From assembly GCF_015644725.1 (NCBI RefSeq), contig NZ_CP064795.1, positions 3,594,501-3,658,500 of the forward strand: DNA of 64,000 nucleotides. Direction: 5' to 3'. A program made the translations under genes and the position numbers. Below are positions 7,343 to 17,307 of this stretch, piece after piece. The notes under the pieces were generated by a model. That model was given only the letters and a program-made list of their open reading frames with translations, ran no database searches and was not told the DNA's origin. Within the stretch, counting starts at the first letter, position 1; each line of letters begins with the position of its first letter. Source of the DNA: Salinimonas marina (GTDB lineage: Bacteria; Pseudomonadota; Gammaproteobacteria; Enterobacterales; Alteromonadaceae).

Positions 7343-9954
7343 CGCTTTAACTGGCCATCATGATACAGCGCATTACTCATCAGCTTGTCGGTGCCATACC
7401 AATAGCCGCGAAAATGCACATTATCCACAAAGCCCACCACCAGGCCCTGGCCCATCGGTTCGGCAATGATGGCGGCGCTGTTGCTTATCATCGACACCAG
7501 TTCATCGGCGCTGTAGCCCGCCACCAGCGGCTCATTCTGATAAACCGCCGGGGTCGTGAACGGTGAGTTATCCGACTTTACAATCATGTTGGTGGTTTTA
7601 AACAACGGCACGGTGTCGCCCTCAAAGCCAAACAACAACGGGTGAGTCGTATCAACCCTGGCCCGGTAAACCGACCCGGCGATGATTTTTTTAGCCTGGC
7701 GGGCGCGCTGATCGCCAAATTTCAGACCCTCGGTGCTAAAGGCATCATCAACAATGTCTTTATCTACGATATCCAGATCCAGCCACTGCTGTTTTTCGAA
7801 AAACTTCAGCGCCGTGCGCATGCCAATTAATGTGCCGCCCTGCTTAACCCAGCGCTCAAGTGACTGTCGTGCTTTTTCGCGCAGGGTACTGTAATTGCCA
7901 CTGGCAAAGATAATATGGGTGTAGTTGGCCAACTCGGTGCGTTGCAGACGTTGCTGTTCGACAATAGAGGCAGCCAGGCCCACCCGGGTGTCCAGATAAT
8001 GCCAGATTTCACCGACTTCGTATTCACGGGTGCCGGCGCCCCCGACTATCAGCACCTTAGGTTCGTTTACCGGTACCATGTCGCGACTCCCCAAATCAGG
8101 GCCCGAGGCGGTAAAGCCGCTGCTGATAGAGTACACTGGTACCTGATGCTGCTTACTGAAATGTTGCAGCCGGGAGACCAGATTGTCAGGCTGAGCCAGG
8201 GGCGTGGAGATAATCATGGTCCCCGCCGCAAAGGAATGCTTGTCACCATTTACCAGTGACGCCGAGAAGCCCATGGGGGTCGAGCGAACCTGCACCCCTT
8301 CTTCCAGCAGACTTTGCAATAACGCCGGTGCATAGTAATGACGCCAGTCAATGGCGTAGGCATAGGCGTCAGCGTTAATCTGCGGCAAAGGCTGCGCGGT
8401 GGGCGCGCTATCTGCCAGGGTCACCCGCCGACGCTGTCCTTTACTTACCGCTTCATAGGTGAGGTTAAATGCCAGCGGTAAATTCCAGTTCGAGACATCA
8501 TAAAAGGTATTATCAGCAAACGACTGACGCGTGGAAAATAGCGATTTTATTAGCCGGTAAGCAGGTTGGTTTAATGGTACCAATACGGCTTTGCCCGCCT
8601 TGAATGTATGCCCTTTCAGTGCCGCTTTATCGCCCAGCCACTGATATTCAATGTTATGTTGCTCAAGCAGGCTTAACATTTGTGAGAAGCGGGCCGTATC
8701 GGCGGGCTGCTCAATCACAAAGCCAAAGGTGCTGTCTTTTTCAATCAGTTGTGCCGTGTCCTGGGCAAATTCTTGCTGGTAAGCCAGCAACGCCGGTTTA
8801 TTGGCCAGGGCCCCGGCAAAGGTACTTAACGACGTTGTCACCTGGTTGGCAATGGTATCGGTGAACGCCAATGGCCCGTTGATGGTATCCTGCAAATGGC
8901 CCCGACTGCTGGCCTGCTCAAACAAAATACCGACGGTCCCCAGCGAGTCCGGGTAGGACGACCCTTTACCATAATAAAAGTCATCAAAACCTTCTTCGGA
9001 AAAATACAGCTGTCCGGCTTTATCCAACGCCTCGACATGATAGGTTGCCAGCGCTTCTGTCAGGGTAACATTGCCTTTGGGCGTATTGGGATTTTTTCGG
9101 CTGGGCACGCCGGGCTGAAAAAAGTAGGTGCTGTTGGGGCCCATCTCATGAAAATCAGTCAGCACATGGGGGCGCCAGCGCTGAAACTGTTTAATCCGGG
9201 CGCGGGACTCTGGGTGGGTCAGTAACAGCCAGTCGCGGTTCAAATCAAACCAGTAATGATTGGTGCGCCCCGACGGCCAGCCTTCGATATGCTCACGGTG
9301 GGCCGGATCGGCCACCAGCTGCTGCCCCTTGTGCATATTGGCCCACTGCGCAAAACGCGACAACCCGTCCGGGTTGAAAGAAGGGTCCAGCAACACAATA
9401 TTATCTTGTAACAAGGCATCGACTTGCGGGCTGTTCCCCGCGCTCAGATAATAGGCTACTAACAGCGCGGCATTGGCACCAGAGGGCTCATTACCATGGA
9501 TGCTATAGCCCATGTACAATACCAGTGGCGCAGCGTTATCTTCGCGTTCACCCTGTTGCAGTTTACGCATGTGTTGCTGGCGCAATGTTTCCAGATTCGC
9601 ATGATTTTCAGGGGCGGTGATGGTCAGCAGCAACAGCGGCCGGTTTTCGTGGGTGCGCCCGGTTTCCTGAAGACTGACCCGTGCCGAGGCCTGAGCCAAT
9701 TCACGCATGTAACCCACCAACTGGTCATGGCGCACATGCCATTCACCCACGTTGGCCCCCAGATAAGCTTCTGGCGTCGGAATATCAGGGTTATAGGTTG
9801 TATTGGCTGGCAGGTAACTGGCGGCCGGACGGCCCCCTGGTGTATCGCCGGCACTCATCGCGATGGCAGGGACCGCAAGTAATGTCAGTGAAGAAAGTAG
9901 CAGCACGACAAAGCGCCGCGTGGTTTGGCCGGTAAGCGCAACTAGCTTTCGCAT
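7339..9954 (-). CDS. Secreted M14 family zinc carboxypeptidase
   Basis: An 871-aa exported metallopeptidase. Residues 1-34 form a signal peptide (RRFVVLLLSSLTLLAVPAIA). The M14 zinc site is visible as H-x2-E in SIHGNEPSG (His153, Glu156) with the third ligand in LTDFHEMGPN, and the general-base Glu probably in VGILFEQASS. NPDGLSRFAQW and WFDLNRDW fit the family. The C-terminal half, from about residue 400, holds a glutamine-amidotransferase-like domain (KVLIVGGAGTREYEVGEIW, HIIFASGNYS), the usual arrangement in large marine-bacterial M14 proteins. Likely role: degradation of extracellular or periplasmic peptides for nutrition. It is divergent from nfuA. Confidence 0.9.
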   Translation of the reverse strand: MRKLVALTGQTTRRFVVLLLSSLTLLAVPAIAMSAGDTPGGRPAASYLPANTTYNPDIPTPEAYLGANVGEWHVRHDQLVGYMRELAQASARVSLQETGRTHENRPLLLLTITAPENHANLETLRQQHMRKLQQGEREDNAAPLVLYMGYSIHGNEPSGANAALLVAYYLSAGNSPQVDALLQDNIVLLDPSFNPDGLSRFAQWANMHKGQQLVADPAHREHIEGWPSGRTNHYWFDLNRDWLLLTHPESRARIKQFQRWRPHVLTDFHEMGPNSTYFFQPGVPSRKNPNTPKGNVTLTEALATYHVEALDKAGQLYFSEEGFDDFYYGKGSSYPDSLGTVGILFEQASSRGHLQDTINGPLAFTDTIANQVTTSLSTFAGALANKPALLAYQQEFAQDTAQLIEKDSTFGFVIEQPADTARFSQMLSLLEQHNIEYQWLGDKAALKGHTFKAGKAVLVPLNQPAYRLIKSLFSTRQSFADNTFYDVSNWNLPLAFNLTYEAVSKGQRRRVTLADSAPTAQPLPQINADAYAYAIDWRHYYAPALLQSLLEEGVQVRSTPMGFSASLVNGDKHSFAAGTMIISTPLAQPDNLVSRLQHFSKQHQVPVYSISSGFTASGPDLGSRDMVPVNEPKVLIVGGAGTREYEVGEIWHYLDTRVGLAASIVEQQRLQRTELANYTHIIFASGNYSTLREKARQSLERWVKQGGTLIGMRTALKFFEKQQWLDLDIVDKDIVDDAFSTEGLKFGDQRARQAKKIIAGSVYRARVDTTHPLLFGFEGDTVPLFKTTNMIVKSDNSPFTTPAVYQNEPLVAGYSADELVSMISNSAAIIAEPMGQGLVVGFVDNVHFRGYWYGTDKLMSNALYHDGQLKR

Positions 9955-10013
9955 AAATCAAATTTCCGTTTGTCGTTGTAAAGCTCAATGAACCTGATAG
10001 TAAAATGCCATCA

Positions 10014-10038
10014 ATACTTGACTGTTTTACTCAGGTAA
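10014..10038 (+). promoter_or_regulatory. IscR type 1 binding site in the nfuA promoter
   Basis: ATACTTGACTG at 10014 followed by TTTTACTCAGGTAA matches the published IscR type 1 consensus (ATASYYGACTRWWWYAGTCRRSTAT) at all but about two positions. It overlaps a TTGACT -35 element at 10018-10023, with a weak -10 (TGTTAT) at 10042-10047, about 40 bp before the nfuA start. E. coli nfuA is one of the genes repressed by [2Fe-2S]-IscR through such a site, so the same Fe-S feedback control is inferred here. Confidence 0.75.
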
Positions 10039-10047
10039 ATTTGTTAT
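10018..10047 (+). promoter_or_regulatory. Putative sigma-70 promoter of nfuA
   Basis: TTGACT (10018-10023) is a near-perfect -35 box. At 18-bp spacing, TGTTAT (10042-10047) is a four-of-six -10 match. The overlap with the IscR site supports its use. The exact -10 register is uncertain because TTATTAT repeats here. Confidence 0.5.
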
Positions 10048-10084
10048 TATAACGTCCAAATACGATTCAACGCAGGACTTGGTA

Positions 10085-10663
10085 ATGATTACTATATCAG
10101 AAGAAGCTCAGGCTCATTTTGCAAAATTACTGGAAAAACAGGAATCCGGCACTAATATCCGTGTATTCGTCGTAAACCCTGGTACCTCCTCCGCCGAGTG
10201 TGGTGTGTCTTACTGTCCGCCTAACGCCGTCGAAGATACCGATTTACGGTTTGAACTTAACGGCTTCGATGCGGTGGTGGATGCCGAAAGCGCCCCGTAT
10301 CTGGAAGAAGCCGAGATTGACTATGTCACCGACCAGATGGGTTCTCAGCTGACCCTTAAAGCGCCGAACGCTAAGGCCCGCAAAGTGGCGGACGATGCGC
10401 CTCTGGTCGAGCGTGTTAATTATATGATTGAAGCAGAAATTAACCCGCAACTGGCCAGTCATGGCGGGCATATTGTGCTAGCAGAAATCACCGAAGAAGG
10501 GTATGCAGTGCTGCAGTTTGGCGGCGGCTGTAATGGCTGTTCCATGGTTGATGTGACACTAAAAGAAGGCATCGAAAAACAGATGCTGGAAGAGTTTGCG
10601 GGCGAGCTTAAAGGCGTAAAAGACGCCACTGAGCACGAGGCAGGCTCACACTCTTATTACTAA
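10085..10663 (+). CDS. nfuA: Fe-S biogenesis protein NfuA
   Basis: NfuA is a [4Fe-4S] carrier that delivers clusters to target enzymes. The 192-aa protein has the degenerate A-type N-terminal domain ([20 protein letters not shown]) and the C-terminal Nfu domain with the cluster-binding CxxC in [11 protein letters not shown] (Cys149 and Cys152, the same numbers as in E. coli). The end (EAGSHSYY) is also conserved. ATG 10085 (MITISEEA) is the start, not the in-frame TTG at 10079, by comparison with E. coli NfuA and the AGGA upstream. Control by IscR is inferred from the site in its promoter. Confidence 0.97.
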   Translation: MITISEEAQAHFAKLLEKQESGTNIRVFVVNPGTSSAECGVSYCPPNAVEDTDLRFELNGFDAVVDAESAPYLEEAEIDYVTDQMGSQLTLKAPNAKARKVADDAPLVERVNYMIEAEINPQLASHGGHIVLAEITEEGYAVLQFGGGCNGCSMVDVTLKEGIEKQMLEEFAGELKGVKDATEHEAGSHSYY

Positions 10664-10679
10664 GCAAGCGAACTGACCG

Positions 10680-10943
10680 GTGATAAAATCTGGTGCCTCT
10701 GCTGCTGCCAGCTGGCTGTCATTGACGGCCAGCTGGCGACGTTTTAAGTGGGGTCTGGCCATTTTTTTAACTGGCCTGGCCGGTTTGTTGCTCACCAGCC
10801 AATGGCATGAGGTCGCCTACTATTGCAGCATGGCGATTCTGTTAGCCGGCTTTGCCCTGGCGATGGTGGGCTATGCCGGCATCTTCTGGCATCGCATCAG
10901 CGGCCTGAATCCCCGTGGGAAATCGTCTCGCCGCGATAATTAA
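10680..10943 (+). CDS. Small hypothetical membrane protein
   Basis: An 87-aa protein starting with GTG at 10680, 16 bp after the nfuA stop and so probably in its transcript. Residues about 25-41 (GLAIFLTGLAGLLLTSQ) and 46-68 (AYYCSMAILLAGFALAMVGY) are predicted membrane helices; the tail is basic (NPRGKSSRRDN). I do not recognise the family. An alternative is that the frame is fortuitous, but the hydrophobic pattern and spacing favour a real gene. Confidence 0.6.
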   Translation: MIKSGASAAASWLSLTASWRRFKWGLAIFLTGLAGLLLTSQWHEVAYYCSMAILLAGFALAMVGYAGIFWHRISGLNPRGKSSRRDN

Positions 10944-10967
10944 GTCGATATAGCACCACGGCCAGCG

Positions 10968-12244
10968 TTACCCCCGGGCCAGCAAGAACGCCAGCAAGGC
11001 ATACCACAACGCCATATTACCCTGGGTTTTAAACAGCCACCAGACCGGGAAAAAGACCGCCATCGCGCTTAAAATCATGGTGTCGCGCATGGCTGCGGAA
11101 CGGGTCAAACCCACAAATACCCCATCGAACAAAAAGCACCAGTGCCCGACAAGCGGCAGGACGATCATTAAGGGTAAATAGGGCAAAGCAGCGTTAAACA
11201 ACGATGGCAAATCGGTCAGTAAACCAATAATTTGCGTGCCACCTAACCAGAATATCAACGCATAACCGATGGCAACGACACTGGACCAGAATAACCCCGG
11301 TGGGTATGGGTCATCACCGCTTCGGGATCGCGGCGCCCCGTGGCCTCACCCACCAGCGCTTCCACCGCATAGGCAATGCCATCCAGCCCCAGCGCGATCA
11401 GCACAAAAAACTGCATCAGCACCGCATTTACCGCGGCGGCGGTTTCGCCATACCGGGCGCCTTGCAAAGTGACAAACGCCAGACACAACTGCAGTGCCAG
11501 GTTGCGCAATAACATATTGCCATTTAAGCGCATCAGCATTTTGCGTGCGGCGGCATTAAACCAGTGCCACTGAGCCGGCACAAACCCCACTTGTTTTAAG
11601 GCCACACCCAGCGCGGCTACCGCCATAAAGCTTTCGGCGATTACACTGGCAAGGGCTACGCCATCCACCGACATCCCCAGGCCAAATACAAACAGCATGT
11701 CCAGACCTGCATTGAGCAAATTACCGATGATTTGAATGGTCATAACAGCACGGGTACGTTGCTGGCCTACCAGCCAACCTACCAGCACCAGATTTAGCAT
11801 GGCGGCCGGCGCGCCCCATACTCTGACAGAAAAGTAAGCACTAACGAACTGAGAGACGGATGCCGACGGTTCCGCCAACAGCAGGCCCGCTTGTAATACC
11901 CAGGTCTGCGTTATCCATAGTCCCAGTCCTAGCAGCAATGCCATCGCGCAGGCCTGATATAGTACTCTGGCAGGCTCTGTAGAAGCGGGCCTGGCGCCAC
12001 GGGTCTGAGCGCTAAGACCGGTCGTCGACATCCGCAAAAAGCCACAGACCCAGTAAATCTGGGTCAGAATTAGCGCGCCAATAGAGGCACCCGCCAGCAT
12101 GGCGGGCGAATCCATATGGCCCATTACCGCCGTATCCACCAGCCCTAATAAGGGTGTGGTAATATTGGCCAGAATCATGGGCAGGGCCAGGGCCAATAGA
12201 TGCTGATGAGCCTTTAGCCCGGTCAGCGGTGCTGATTGAGTCAC
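10968..12244 (-). CDS. dinF: MATE family efflux transporter, DinF-like, frameshifted
   Basis: A MATE-type multidrug/sodium antiporter of the DinF branch. The upstream frame (12244 to 11255) covers about 308 residues including MILANITTPLLGLVDTAVMG and FVLIALGLDGIAYAVEALVG, and ends in non-family residues. The downstream frame (to 10968) continues with FWSSVVAIGYALIFWLGGTQ and LPLVGHWCFLFDGVFVGLTR as in E. coli DinF. The break lies at the CCCC run 11295-11298 (GGGG on the coding strand), where five bases are expected. Restoring one base gives 425 aa, a normal length. The start is GTG at 12244 with no clear ribosome binding site. An assembly error is more likely than true loss. Confidence 0.85.
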
Positions 12245-12275
12245 AAGTTTACATTACAAAATAAGAGGTGTTGCG

Positions 12276-13343
12276 GTGCAGTCTATCATGAGAATTCTGG
12301 TTTCTTCCTGGCTATTACTGGCCAGCCTGGCAGCAGTGGGTGAGACAAATTCCCCGGTGGTTCACAGTGCGCCGATCCTGTTGTATCACCATGTGGCCAA
12401 TGATACCCCGGCCAGTACCAGTATCTCGCCGGCACAGTTTGAACAGCATATGGCGTATATTAACAAGCATCATACCGTGCTGCCGCTTACAGAGGTAGTA
12501 GCCGCCATCAAAGAGGGTGAGCCTTTGCCCGCGAATGCATTGGCCATCACCTTTGATGATGGCTATAAGAATATTCTCACCAATGGCCATCCCATCCTGA
12601 GTCGCTATGATTTTCCCTATACCATCTTCATAAATCCGGCTGAGATTGGTCAGCGGGCCGATCAGCTTAGCTGGCAGGAGGTAAAGCAGATGCAGCAGGA
12701 AGGCGTATTGTTTGCTAACCACACTCTGGATCATTTGCATATGCTTAACAAAAATAAAGACGAGTCTGATGCTGCCTGGTTAGAGCGCGTCTGGAACAAT
12801 GTCACCGACGCCCAGGCCATGCTTGAGGAAAAACTGGGTACGTCGATAACCTATCTGGCCTATCCCTTTGGCGAATACAACCAGGCCCTGGAAGAGCGCT
12901 TAGAGCAACAAGGCTATGTTGGTTTTGGCCAGCATTCCGGAGCAGCCGGCGCGGCCTCACCACTGACCGCCTTGCCCCGCTTTCCGGCCGCAGGCCCCTA
13001 TGCCAGCCTCAACAGTTTGAAAACAAAAATGGCCAGCCTGGCACTTCCGGTAGCCCAGACCAGCCACCCGCAGCCCCAGCGAAGCGCTAAAGCCCCGGGC
13101 ACCATCACCCTGACCATAGACAGTGAGGACGTGCGCTTAAGTCAGGCCGCCTGTTATTTTAATGGCAACCAGATTAACACCCGCACCGACGCCCAACAGT
13201 TATCTTTTACCCTGGATAAAAAGTTGCCCACCGGTCGCTCCCGGGTTAATTGCACGGCGCCTTCAAAGCAGTTTAACGGACGCTACTACTGGTATTCCCA
13301 GCCATTTTTTGTGGCTAACGAAGCGGGACAATATCCTGACTAA
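12276..13343 (+). CDS. Polysaccharide deacetylase (NodB-domain) family protein, exported
   Basis: A 355-aa carbohydrate esterase family 4-like protein. It has a signal peptide (MRILVSSWLLLASLAAVGE) and a NodB domain with motif 1 ITFDDGY (Asp94 catalytic base, Asp95 metal ligand) and motif 2 NHTLDH (His149, His153 metal ligands), followed by YLAYPFGEYNQ. The last ~90 residues form a separate beta-rich region of unknown role. Family members deacetylate N-acetylated sugars in surface polysaccharides or peptidoglycan. GTG 12276 has AAGAGGTG upstream; ATG 12288 is an alternative that leaves the signal peptide intact. It is divergent from the MATE gene. No polysaccharide cluster surrounds it. Confidence 0.87.
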   Translation: MQSIMRILVSSWLLLASLAAVGETNSPVVHSAPILLYHHVANDTPASTSISPAQFEQHMAYINKHHTVLPLTEVVAAIKEGEPLPANALAITFDDGYKNILTNGHPILSRYDFPYTIFINPAEIGQRADQLSWQEVKQMQQEGVLFANHTLDHLHMLNKNKDESDAAWLERVWNNVTDAQAMLEEKLGTSITYLAYPFGEYNQALEERLEQQGYVGFGQHSGAAGAASPLTALPRFPAAGPYASLNSLKTKMASLALPVAQTSHPQPQRSAKAPGTITLTIDSEDVRLSQAACYFNGNQINTRTDAQQLSFTLDKKLPTGRSRVNCTAPSKQFNGRYYWYSQPFFVANEAGQYPD

Positions 13344-13350
13344 GGCAATG

Positions 13351-13387
13351 TTGAAAAAGGCCGGCAGGCGGTAGCCCTGCCGGCCTT
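13351..13387 (-). terminator. Rho-independent terminator, minus strand (possibly bidirectional)
   Basis: Perfect 12-bp stem AAGGCCGGCAGG (13357-13368) and CCTGCCGGCCTT (13376-13387) with a 7-base loop. On the minus strand the stem runs into TTTTT, fitting termination of the cox operon/GNAT transcript about 170 bp downstream of the GNAT stop. It also lies 14 bp after the deacetylase stop on the plus strand, so it may serve both. Confidence 0.7.
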
Positions 13388-13553
13388 AAACCATGATAAA
13401 GACGATGTATTAAGCCTGGCGCCTGCCTGCAAGGCTATTGTTATCTGGGGCTAGCAATACCGCTGTTCTCTATTCTACTATCGCGATTTAACATGACCCA
13501 CACCAGGCGCCGGGGGGTCTTCACTTTCTGATCCGCAGCCCCGGTGGTTCATC

Positions 13554-14189
13554 CTAACAATCCCTGGCCGGGCCTTCCTTTTCTTTAACTTGCGCTGCCA
13601 CTTGCCTGGTTAACTGAATAAAACGCCCGTGGTGGTAGTGCTCAGTAAATCCCTGGGCCAGATAAAATAACCGCGCCGGGGTATTGTGATGATGGACGGC
13701 CAGCGTCAGTTCTTGCTTTGACAGTTGCCGGGCTTGCTGCTGCATAAACGTCAGTAATGCCGCCCCGATCCCCTGCCGACGCCACAGCGGGTGTATCGCC
13801 AGGTGCCCGATGCCTAATTCGTGGGGGCCGGGCCCGGCCAGCTCGCCGGTCAGTTGCTGACTGCGCAGTAGCACATCTAATGCTGCTTCCACGTCATAAA
13901 AGCGCGAAATGGAACGCAGCGTCTCGCGGCCAAAGTCTTCGCCCAAATGGTCATGCCAGCAGGTAACCAGTCCGACGACGGTCTGATGGTGCTCAGCCAC
14001 CCAGTGTTGCTGATAGCCATACTGACCTGTCGCCTGGTGCCAGGCAAAATGCAGGTAGGCGGCCGCCTGGGCGCTGTTGCCATGACCAAATATGGGCACC
14101 AGCAAGGCCTCTCCTGCACTTAACAGTAGGGGTACTGCTTCCGTGGCGTCATTCGCGCAGGCGGGGCGGATGCGTAGCAGCGGGTTCAT
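13554..14189 (-). CDS. GNAT family N-acetyltransferase
   Basis: A 211-aa protein with the GNAT acetyl-CoA-binding motif A in LGIGHLAIHPLWRRQGIGAA (Q/RxxGxG/A as RRQGIGAA) and a C-terminal motif B in NTPARLFYLAQGF. The substrate cannot be told. Its ATG at 14189 overlaps the SCO1 stop by 4 bases (ATGA), so it is the last gene of the cox operon and is likely translated by coupling. A role in oxidase assembly is not shown; it may only share the transcript. Confidence 0.85.
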   Translation of the reverse strand: MNPLLRIRPACANDATEAVPLLLSAGEALLVPIFGHGNSAQAAAYLHFAWHQATGQYGYQQHWVAEHHQTVVGLVTCWHDHLGEDFGRETLRSISRFYDVEAALDVLLRSQQLTGELAGPGPHELGIGHLAIHPLWRRQGIGAALLTFMQQQARQLSKQELTLAVHHHNTPARLFYLAQGFTEHYHHGRFIQLTRQVAAQVKEKEGPARDC

Positions 14190-14842
14190 GGGTAGTTAGC
14201 GATGATTACCGGCATATCCGTTACAATATGTTCAGGCTTTACCACCGATAGCTGGCCTACTGTGCTATCAGGTTTAAATCGTCCCACCACCTGCGCCTTG
14301 GGCGACACCAGTACCACCGACGCGCTATGATCCACCAGGTAATCACCTTGTTCGGTGCTTTCGCTAAGTGCATACACCAAACCAAAGCTACGTACCAACG
14401 GAAATACCTGACCATGGTCGCCGGTAGCAGCAATAAAATCCTCATTAAAATAACTTTTGTAACTGGCTAAACGCGCTGGCGTGTCGCGCCCCGGATCTAC
14501 GGAGACAAATAACACCCTGATAGGATACTCACTCTCGATAGCCTGCAACTGAGAATAAATACGATTGAATCCCGCCATGGTTGCCGGGCAGATATCCGGA
14601 CAATAGGTATAACCTAAAAAGACCAGGGTCCACTGATTTTGCAGACTTTGAGCATTGAGAGTTTCGCCATTGGCACGGGTGAGACTAAAGTCGGGTAGCG
14701 AGCGGGTCGCCGGATAGGCCTGGAAATGCTCTGGCTCAGGGGCAGAAATGGCATGCTCCGGCGGGGCTATGGTTATCGCAGCCCAGATTCCGGCAACAAA
14801 CGCGATGACCAGAACCAGGCCGATTATTGTGTTTTGCTTCAT
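14186..14842 (-). CDS. SCO1/SenC family copper chaperone for cytochrome c oxidase
   Basis: SCO proteins deliver copper to, or reduce the cysteines of, the CuA site of oxidase subunit II. The 218-aa protein has one N-terminal membrane anchor ([20 protein letters not shown]), a thioredoxin fold, the copper-binding CPDIC motif (Cys81, Cys85) and the distant histidine in [32 protein letters not shown] is also typical. It overlaps ctaB by 4 bases (ATGA) and is in the cox operon. Confidence 0.94.
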   Translation of the reverse strand: MKQNTIIGLVLVIAFVAGIWAAITIAPPEHAISAPEPEHFQAYPATRSLPDFSLTRANGETLNAQSLQNQWTLVFLGYTYCPDICPATMAGFNRIYSQLQAIESEYPIRVLFVSVDPGRDTPARLASYKSYFNEDFIAATGDHGQVFPLVRSFGLVYALSESTEQGDYLVDHSASVVLVSPKAQVVGRFKPDSTVGQLSVVKPEHIVTDMPVIIANYP

Positions 14843-15759
14843 AGTGTTATGGGTATGTAATGGTCAATCAACAGAACCACAAACAATACCATGAGATGCA
14901 CAATAGAAAACCGGAATGTTTTCATGGCCCAGCCGGGCTTGTCAGAAAACTTCAATTGCCAGGCATACCAGACAAAACCAGCATTAAGCAGTGTACTGCC
15001 CACCAGATAGATCAGGTACGACATACCGGTCAGATACGGCAAAAAACCCACCAGCATCAACAAGGCGGTATAACCAAGTACCCAGGTTTTGGTAAAGGCC
15101 TCTCCGTGAGTAACCGGCAACATAGGAATGTCGGCCCGGGCGTATTCTTTTTTACGATGAATGGCCAGAGCCCAGAAATGCGGCGGGGTCCAGGTAAAGA
15201 CAATCAACACCAGCAATAATGCATGGGGATGAATGTCGCCGGTCACCGCGGTCCAGCCCAGTAACGGCGGGGCAGCACCGGCAAGCCCGCCGATCACAAT
15301 GTTCTGGGGCGTAGCACGTTTTAAAAACATGGTGTAAACGCCGGCATAGCCCACCAGTGACGCCAGCGTCACCCAGGCGGTTAAGGTATTAACCAGCAGC
15401 ATCAGACAGGCAAAGCCGGTGACCCCTAACGCCAGCGCAAACCACAGCGCCTGCCCTACCCCGACCTTACCTTTGGCCACCGGCCGGTTATAGGTGCGGG
15501 CCATGATGCTATCAATTTTGTGATCAACCACATGGTTAATTACCGCAGCGCTGCTAGCCAGCAAGCCGATACCCATCAAACCCGCGACCAGAATGTCTGC
15601 CGGTACCAGGCCCGGGGTGGCCAGACACATTCCCACTAAGGCGGTGAGCAACAATAGCATTACTACCTTGGGTTTGGTCATTTCATAAAAATGGCGCCAA
15701 TTCAACGGGGCGTGAGCGGCCTCCTGGTCGTGTTCAGTCAACTCTGCAGATTTAGCCAT
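14839..15759 (-). CDS. ctaB: Protoheme IX farnesyltransferase (heme O synthase)
   Basis: CtaB/CyoE adds a farnesyl group to protoheme to make heme O, the precursor of heme A. The 306-aa protein has the UbiA-type polyprenyl-binding motif [20 protein letters not shown] (N/DxxxD), a second motif around [20 protein letters not shown], and the expected multiple membrane helices. Next to ctaA and the oxidase genes it is the heme A pathway enzyme (ctaB name; cyoE in E. coli). It overlaps ctaA by 8 bases. Confidence 0.96.
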   Translation of the reverse strand: MAKSAELTEHDQEAAHAPLNWRHFYEMTKPKVVMLLLLTALVGMCLATPGLVPADILVAGLMGIGLLASSAAVINHVVDHKIDSIMARTYNRPVAKGKVGVGQALWFALALGVTGFACLMLLVNTLTAWVTLASLVGYAGVYTMFLKRATPQNIVIGGLAGAAPPLLGWTAVTGDIHPHALLLVLIVFTWTPPHFWALAIHRKKEYARADIPMLPVTHGEAFTKTWVLGYTALLMLVGFLPYLTGMSYLIYLVGSTLLNAGFVWYAWQLKFSDKPGWAMKTFRFSIVHLMVLFVVLLIDHYIPITL

Positions 15760-16741
15760 GCGCTTTTTCCTTCAGGTGCGACAGCTGATAGGTTATCCAC
15801 ACCATAATCAGCAATAAACATGCTGCGACAAAGTTGTGCGCAACAGCAATGGTTAATGGCAGGCTCATAACCACATTACTGATACCCAGCATGACCTGGG
15901 CAATCAACACCAGAATAAGCGCCGCGCCGGCAGTGTTCATCAATTTTGATTGTAGCCGTAACAGCCCGATACCCAGCGCCAGTAAATACACAAATGTGAC
16001 CAGGGCCCCTGCCCGATGCACAATATGCATGGTCATGCGCTCAGAGTATCCATGCACTCCGAATTCGTAGTTGTCTGCCACCGGCACGCTGTAAGCGCCG
16101 GGCATGTCGATTTGTGTCCACCACTGCCCTTCACACACCGGAAAGTTAGTACAGGCCAGCGCCGCATAGTTGGCTGAGGTCCAGCCGCCCAGAGCTATCT
16201 GACATCCTAAAATCAGTATGCCAAAGAACGCAAATCCCAGCATTCGACGCGCTGATTTTAGCTTGTCCTGACCCATCACCGGCTGCAGTCGCAGATACAT
16301 TAAAAACAAACAGCACAATACGCCAAAACCACCTAATAAGTGCCCCATCACCACCACCGGCAACAGGTTCAGCGTGACGGTCCACATCCCCAGAGCCGCC
16401 TGAAAGACCACCAGGGCACACAAAAATAATGGTAATCCCATGGGCATCCGCGGATCCCGTCTGACTGCCGCCCGAATCGCAATAGCGAAAATGAGCAGGC
16501 CCAGGGTGCCGGCAAAATAACGGTGAATCATTTCGCTCCAGGCTTTACTTGCCTCCAGCGGGCGGTCGGGAAACGCCTGGTTTGCTGCGGCGACTTTATC
16601 GCTGGAAGCCGGTACAAATAGCTCTCCGTAACAGCCGGGCCAGTCAGGACAGCCAAGCCCGGCGTCGGTCAAACGGGTGTACGCCCCCAGCACAATAACG
16701 ACCACCGCCAGCAACAAGCTACACAAGACAAGTTTTCTCAT
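15752..16741 (-). CDS. ctaA: Heme A synthase (COX15/CtaA family)
   Basis: CtaA oxidises the C8 methyl of heme O to the formyl of heme A. The 329-aa polytopic protein begins with the family segment [20 protein letters not shown] and shows cysteine pairs ([21 protein letters not shown]) and heme-ligand histidines in [26 protein letters not shown] and [11 protein letters not shown]. About eight membrane helices. It works on the CtaB product for the oxidase encoded in the same operon. Confidence 0.95.
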   Translation of the reverse strand: MRKLVLCSLLLAVVVIVLGAYTRLTDAGLGCPDWPGCYGELFVPASSDKVAAANQAFPDRPLEASKAWSEMIHRYFAGTLGLLIFAIAIRAAVRRDPRMPMGLPLFLCALVVFQAALGMWTVTLNLLPVVVMGHLLGGFGVLCCLFLMYLRLQPVMGQDKLKSARRMLGFAFFGILILGCQIALGGWTSANYAALACTNFPVCEGQWWTQIDMPGAYSVPVADNYEFGVHGYSERMTMHIVHRAGALVTFVYLLALGIGLLRLQSKLMNTAGAALILVLIAQVMLGISNVVMSLPLTIAVAHNFVAACLLLIMVWITYQLSHLKEKAHG

Positions 16742-16761
16742 ACCTGGACTCCTTTTCCGGG

Positions 16762-17307
16762 TTAGCCAATACGCGATAGTTTGAGCAGTTTACGAACATC
16801 CGCCAGAATGTCGCGGCTGCCCAGGATTGCCTGCTCCCGGCTGGCCGGAATCGCGTAGCGCAACATGGCATTGTTCATGGTATCCACCACCAGTACGGTA
16901 TTGCTTTCGTTTTCGGGCAGGCTGGCTGAAGCCACTACTTCCAGGTTAGGTTGTTGCTGCAACTGCTCAATTTTGCTGGCATCGCTGGCGGCGGAATATA
17001 AAATAGTGGGCTGGGCCCGGTCCGTTGCCCGCCCCAATGCCAGCCATACCTGTTGGATACTGTAAATGGCGTTTTCGCAGGTGCTGTCACAATGAGCTGG
17101 CAAATGGTAGACCAACCGCCATTTACTTGGTTGGTCCTGCAAATACGAGGAATAGTCCACCACCGGCTGGATCAGCTGCCCCTTATTGGTCGCCCCCTGA
17201 TTAAACCACTGATTATCCAGCGCCAGTTTGGCCAGCAGTACCGGTAAGACAAACACCGCCGCCACGGCCAGCATGGTCAGATGTTTATTTTTGTTTTGTT
17301 TGAACAT
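16762..17307 (-). CDS. Cox-operon membrane-anchored protein of unknown function
   Basis: A 181-aa protein with one N-terminal membrane helix (LTMLAVAAVFVLPVLLAKLA) and a thioredoxin-like periplasmic part (WRLVYHLPAHCDSTCENAIY with a CxxxC pair, then VVDTMNNAMLRY). A protein of this kind sits between SURF1 and ctaA in related cox clusters (for example in Pseudomonas), where its role is not established. The CDSTC pair recalls SCO proteins (CPDIC), which hints at a redox or copper role; this is inference. Its start overlaps the SURF1 3' end by 23 bases. Confidence 0.8.
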   Translation of the reverse strand: MFKQNKNKHLTMLAVAAVFVLPVLLAKLALDNQWFNQGATNKGQLIQPVVDYSSYLQDQPSKWRLVYHLPAHCDSTCENAIYSIQQVWLALGRATDRAQPTILYSAASDASKIEQLQQQPNLEVVASASLPENESNTVLVVDTMNNAMLRYAIPASREQAILGSRDILADVRKLLKLSRIG

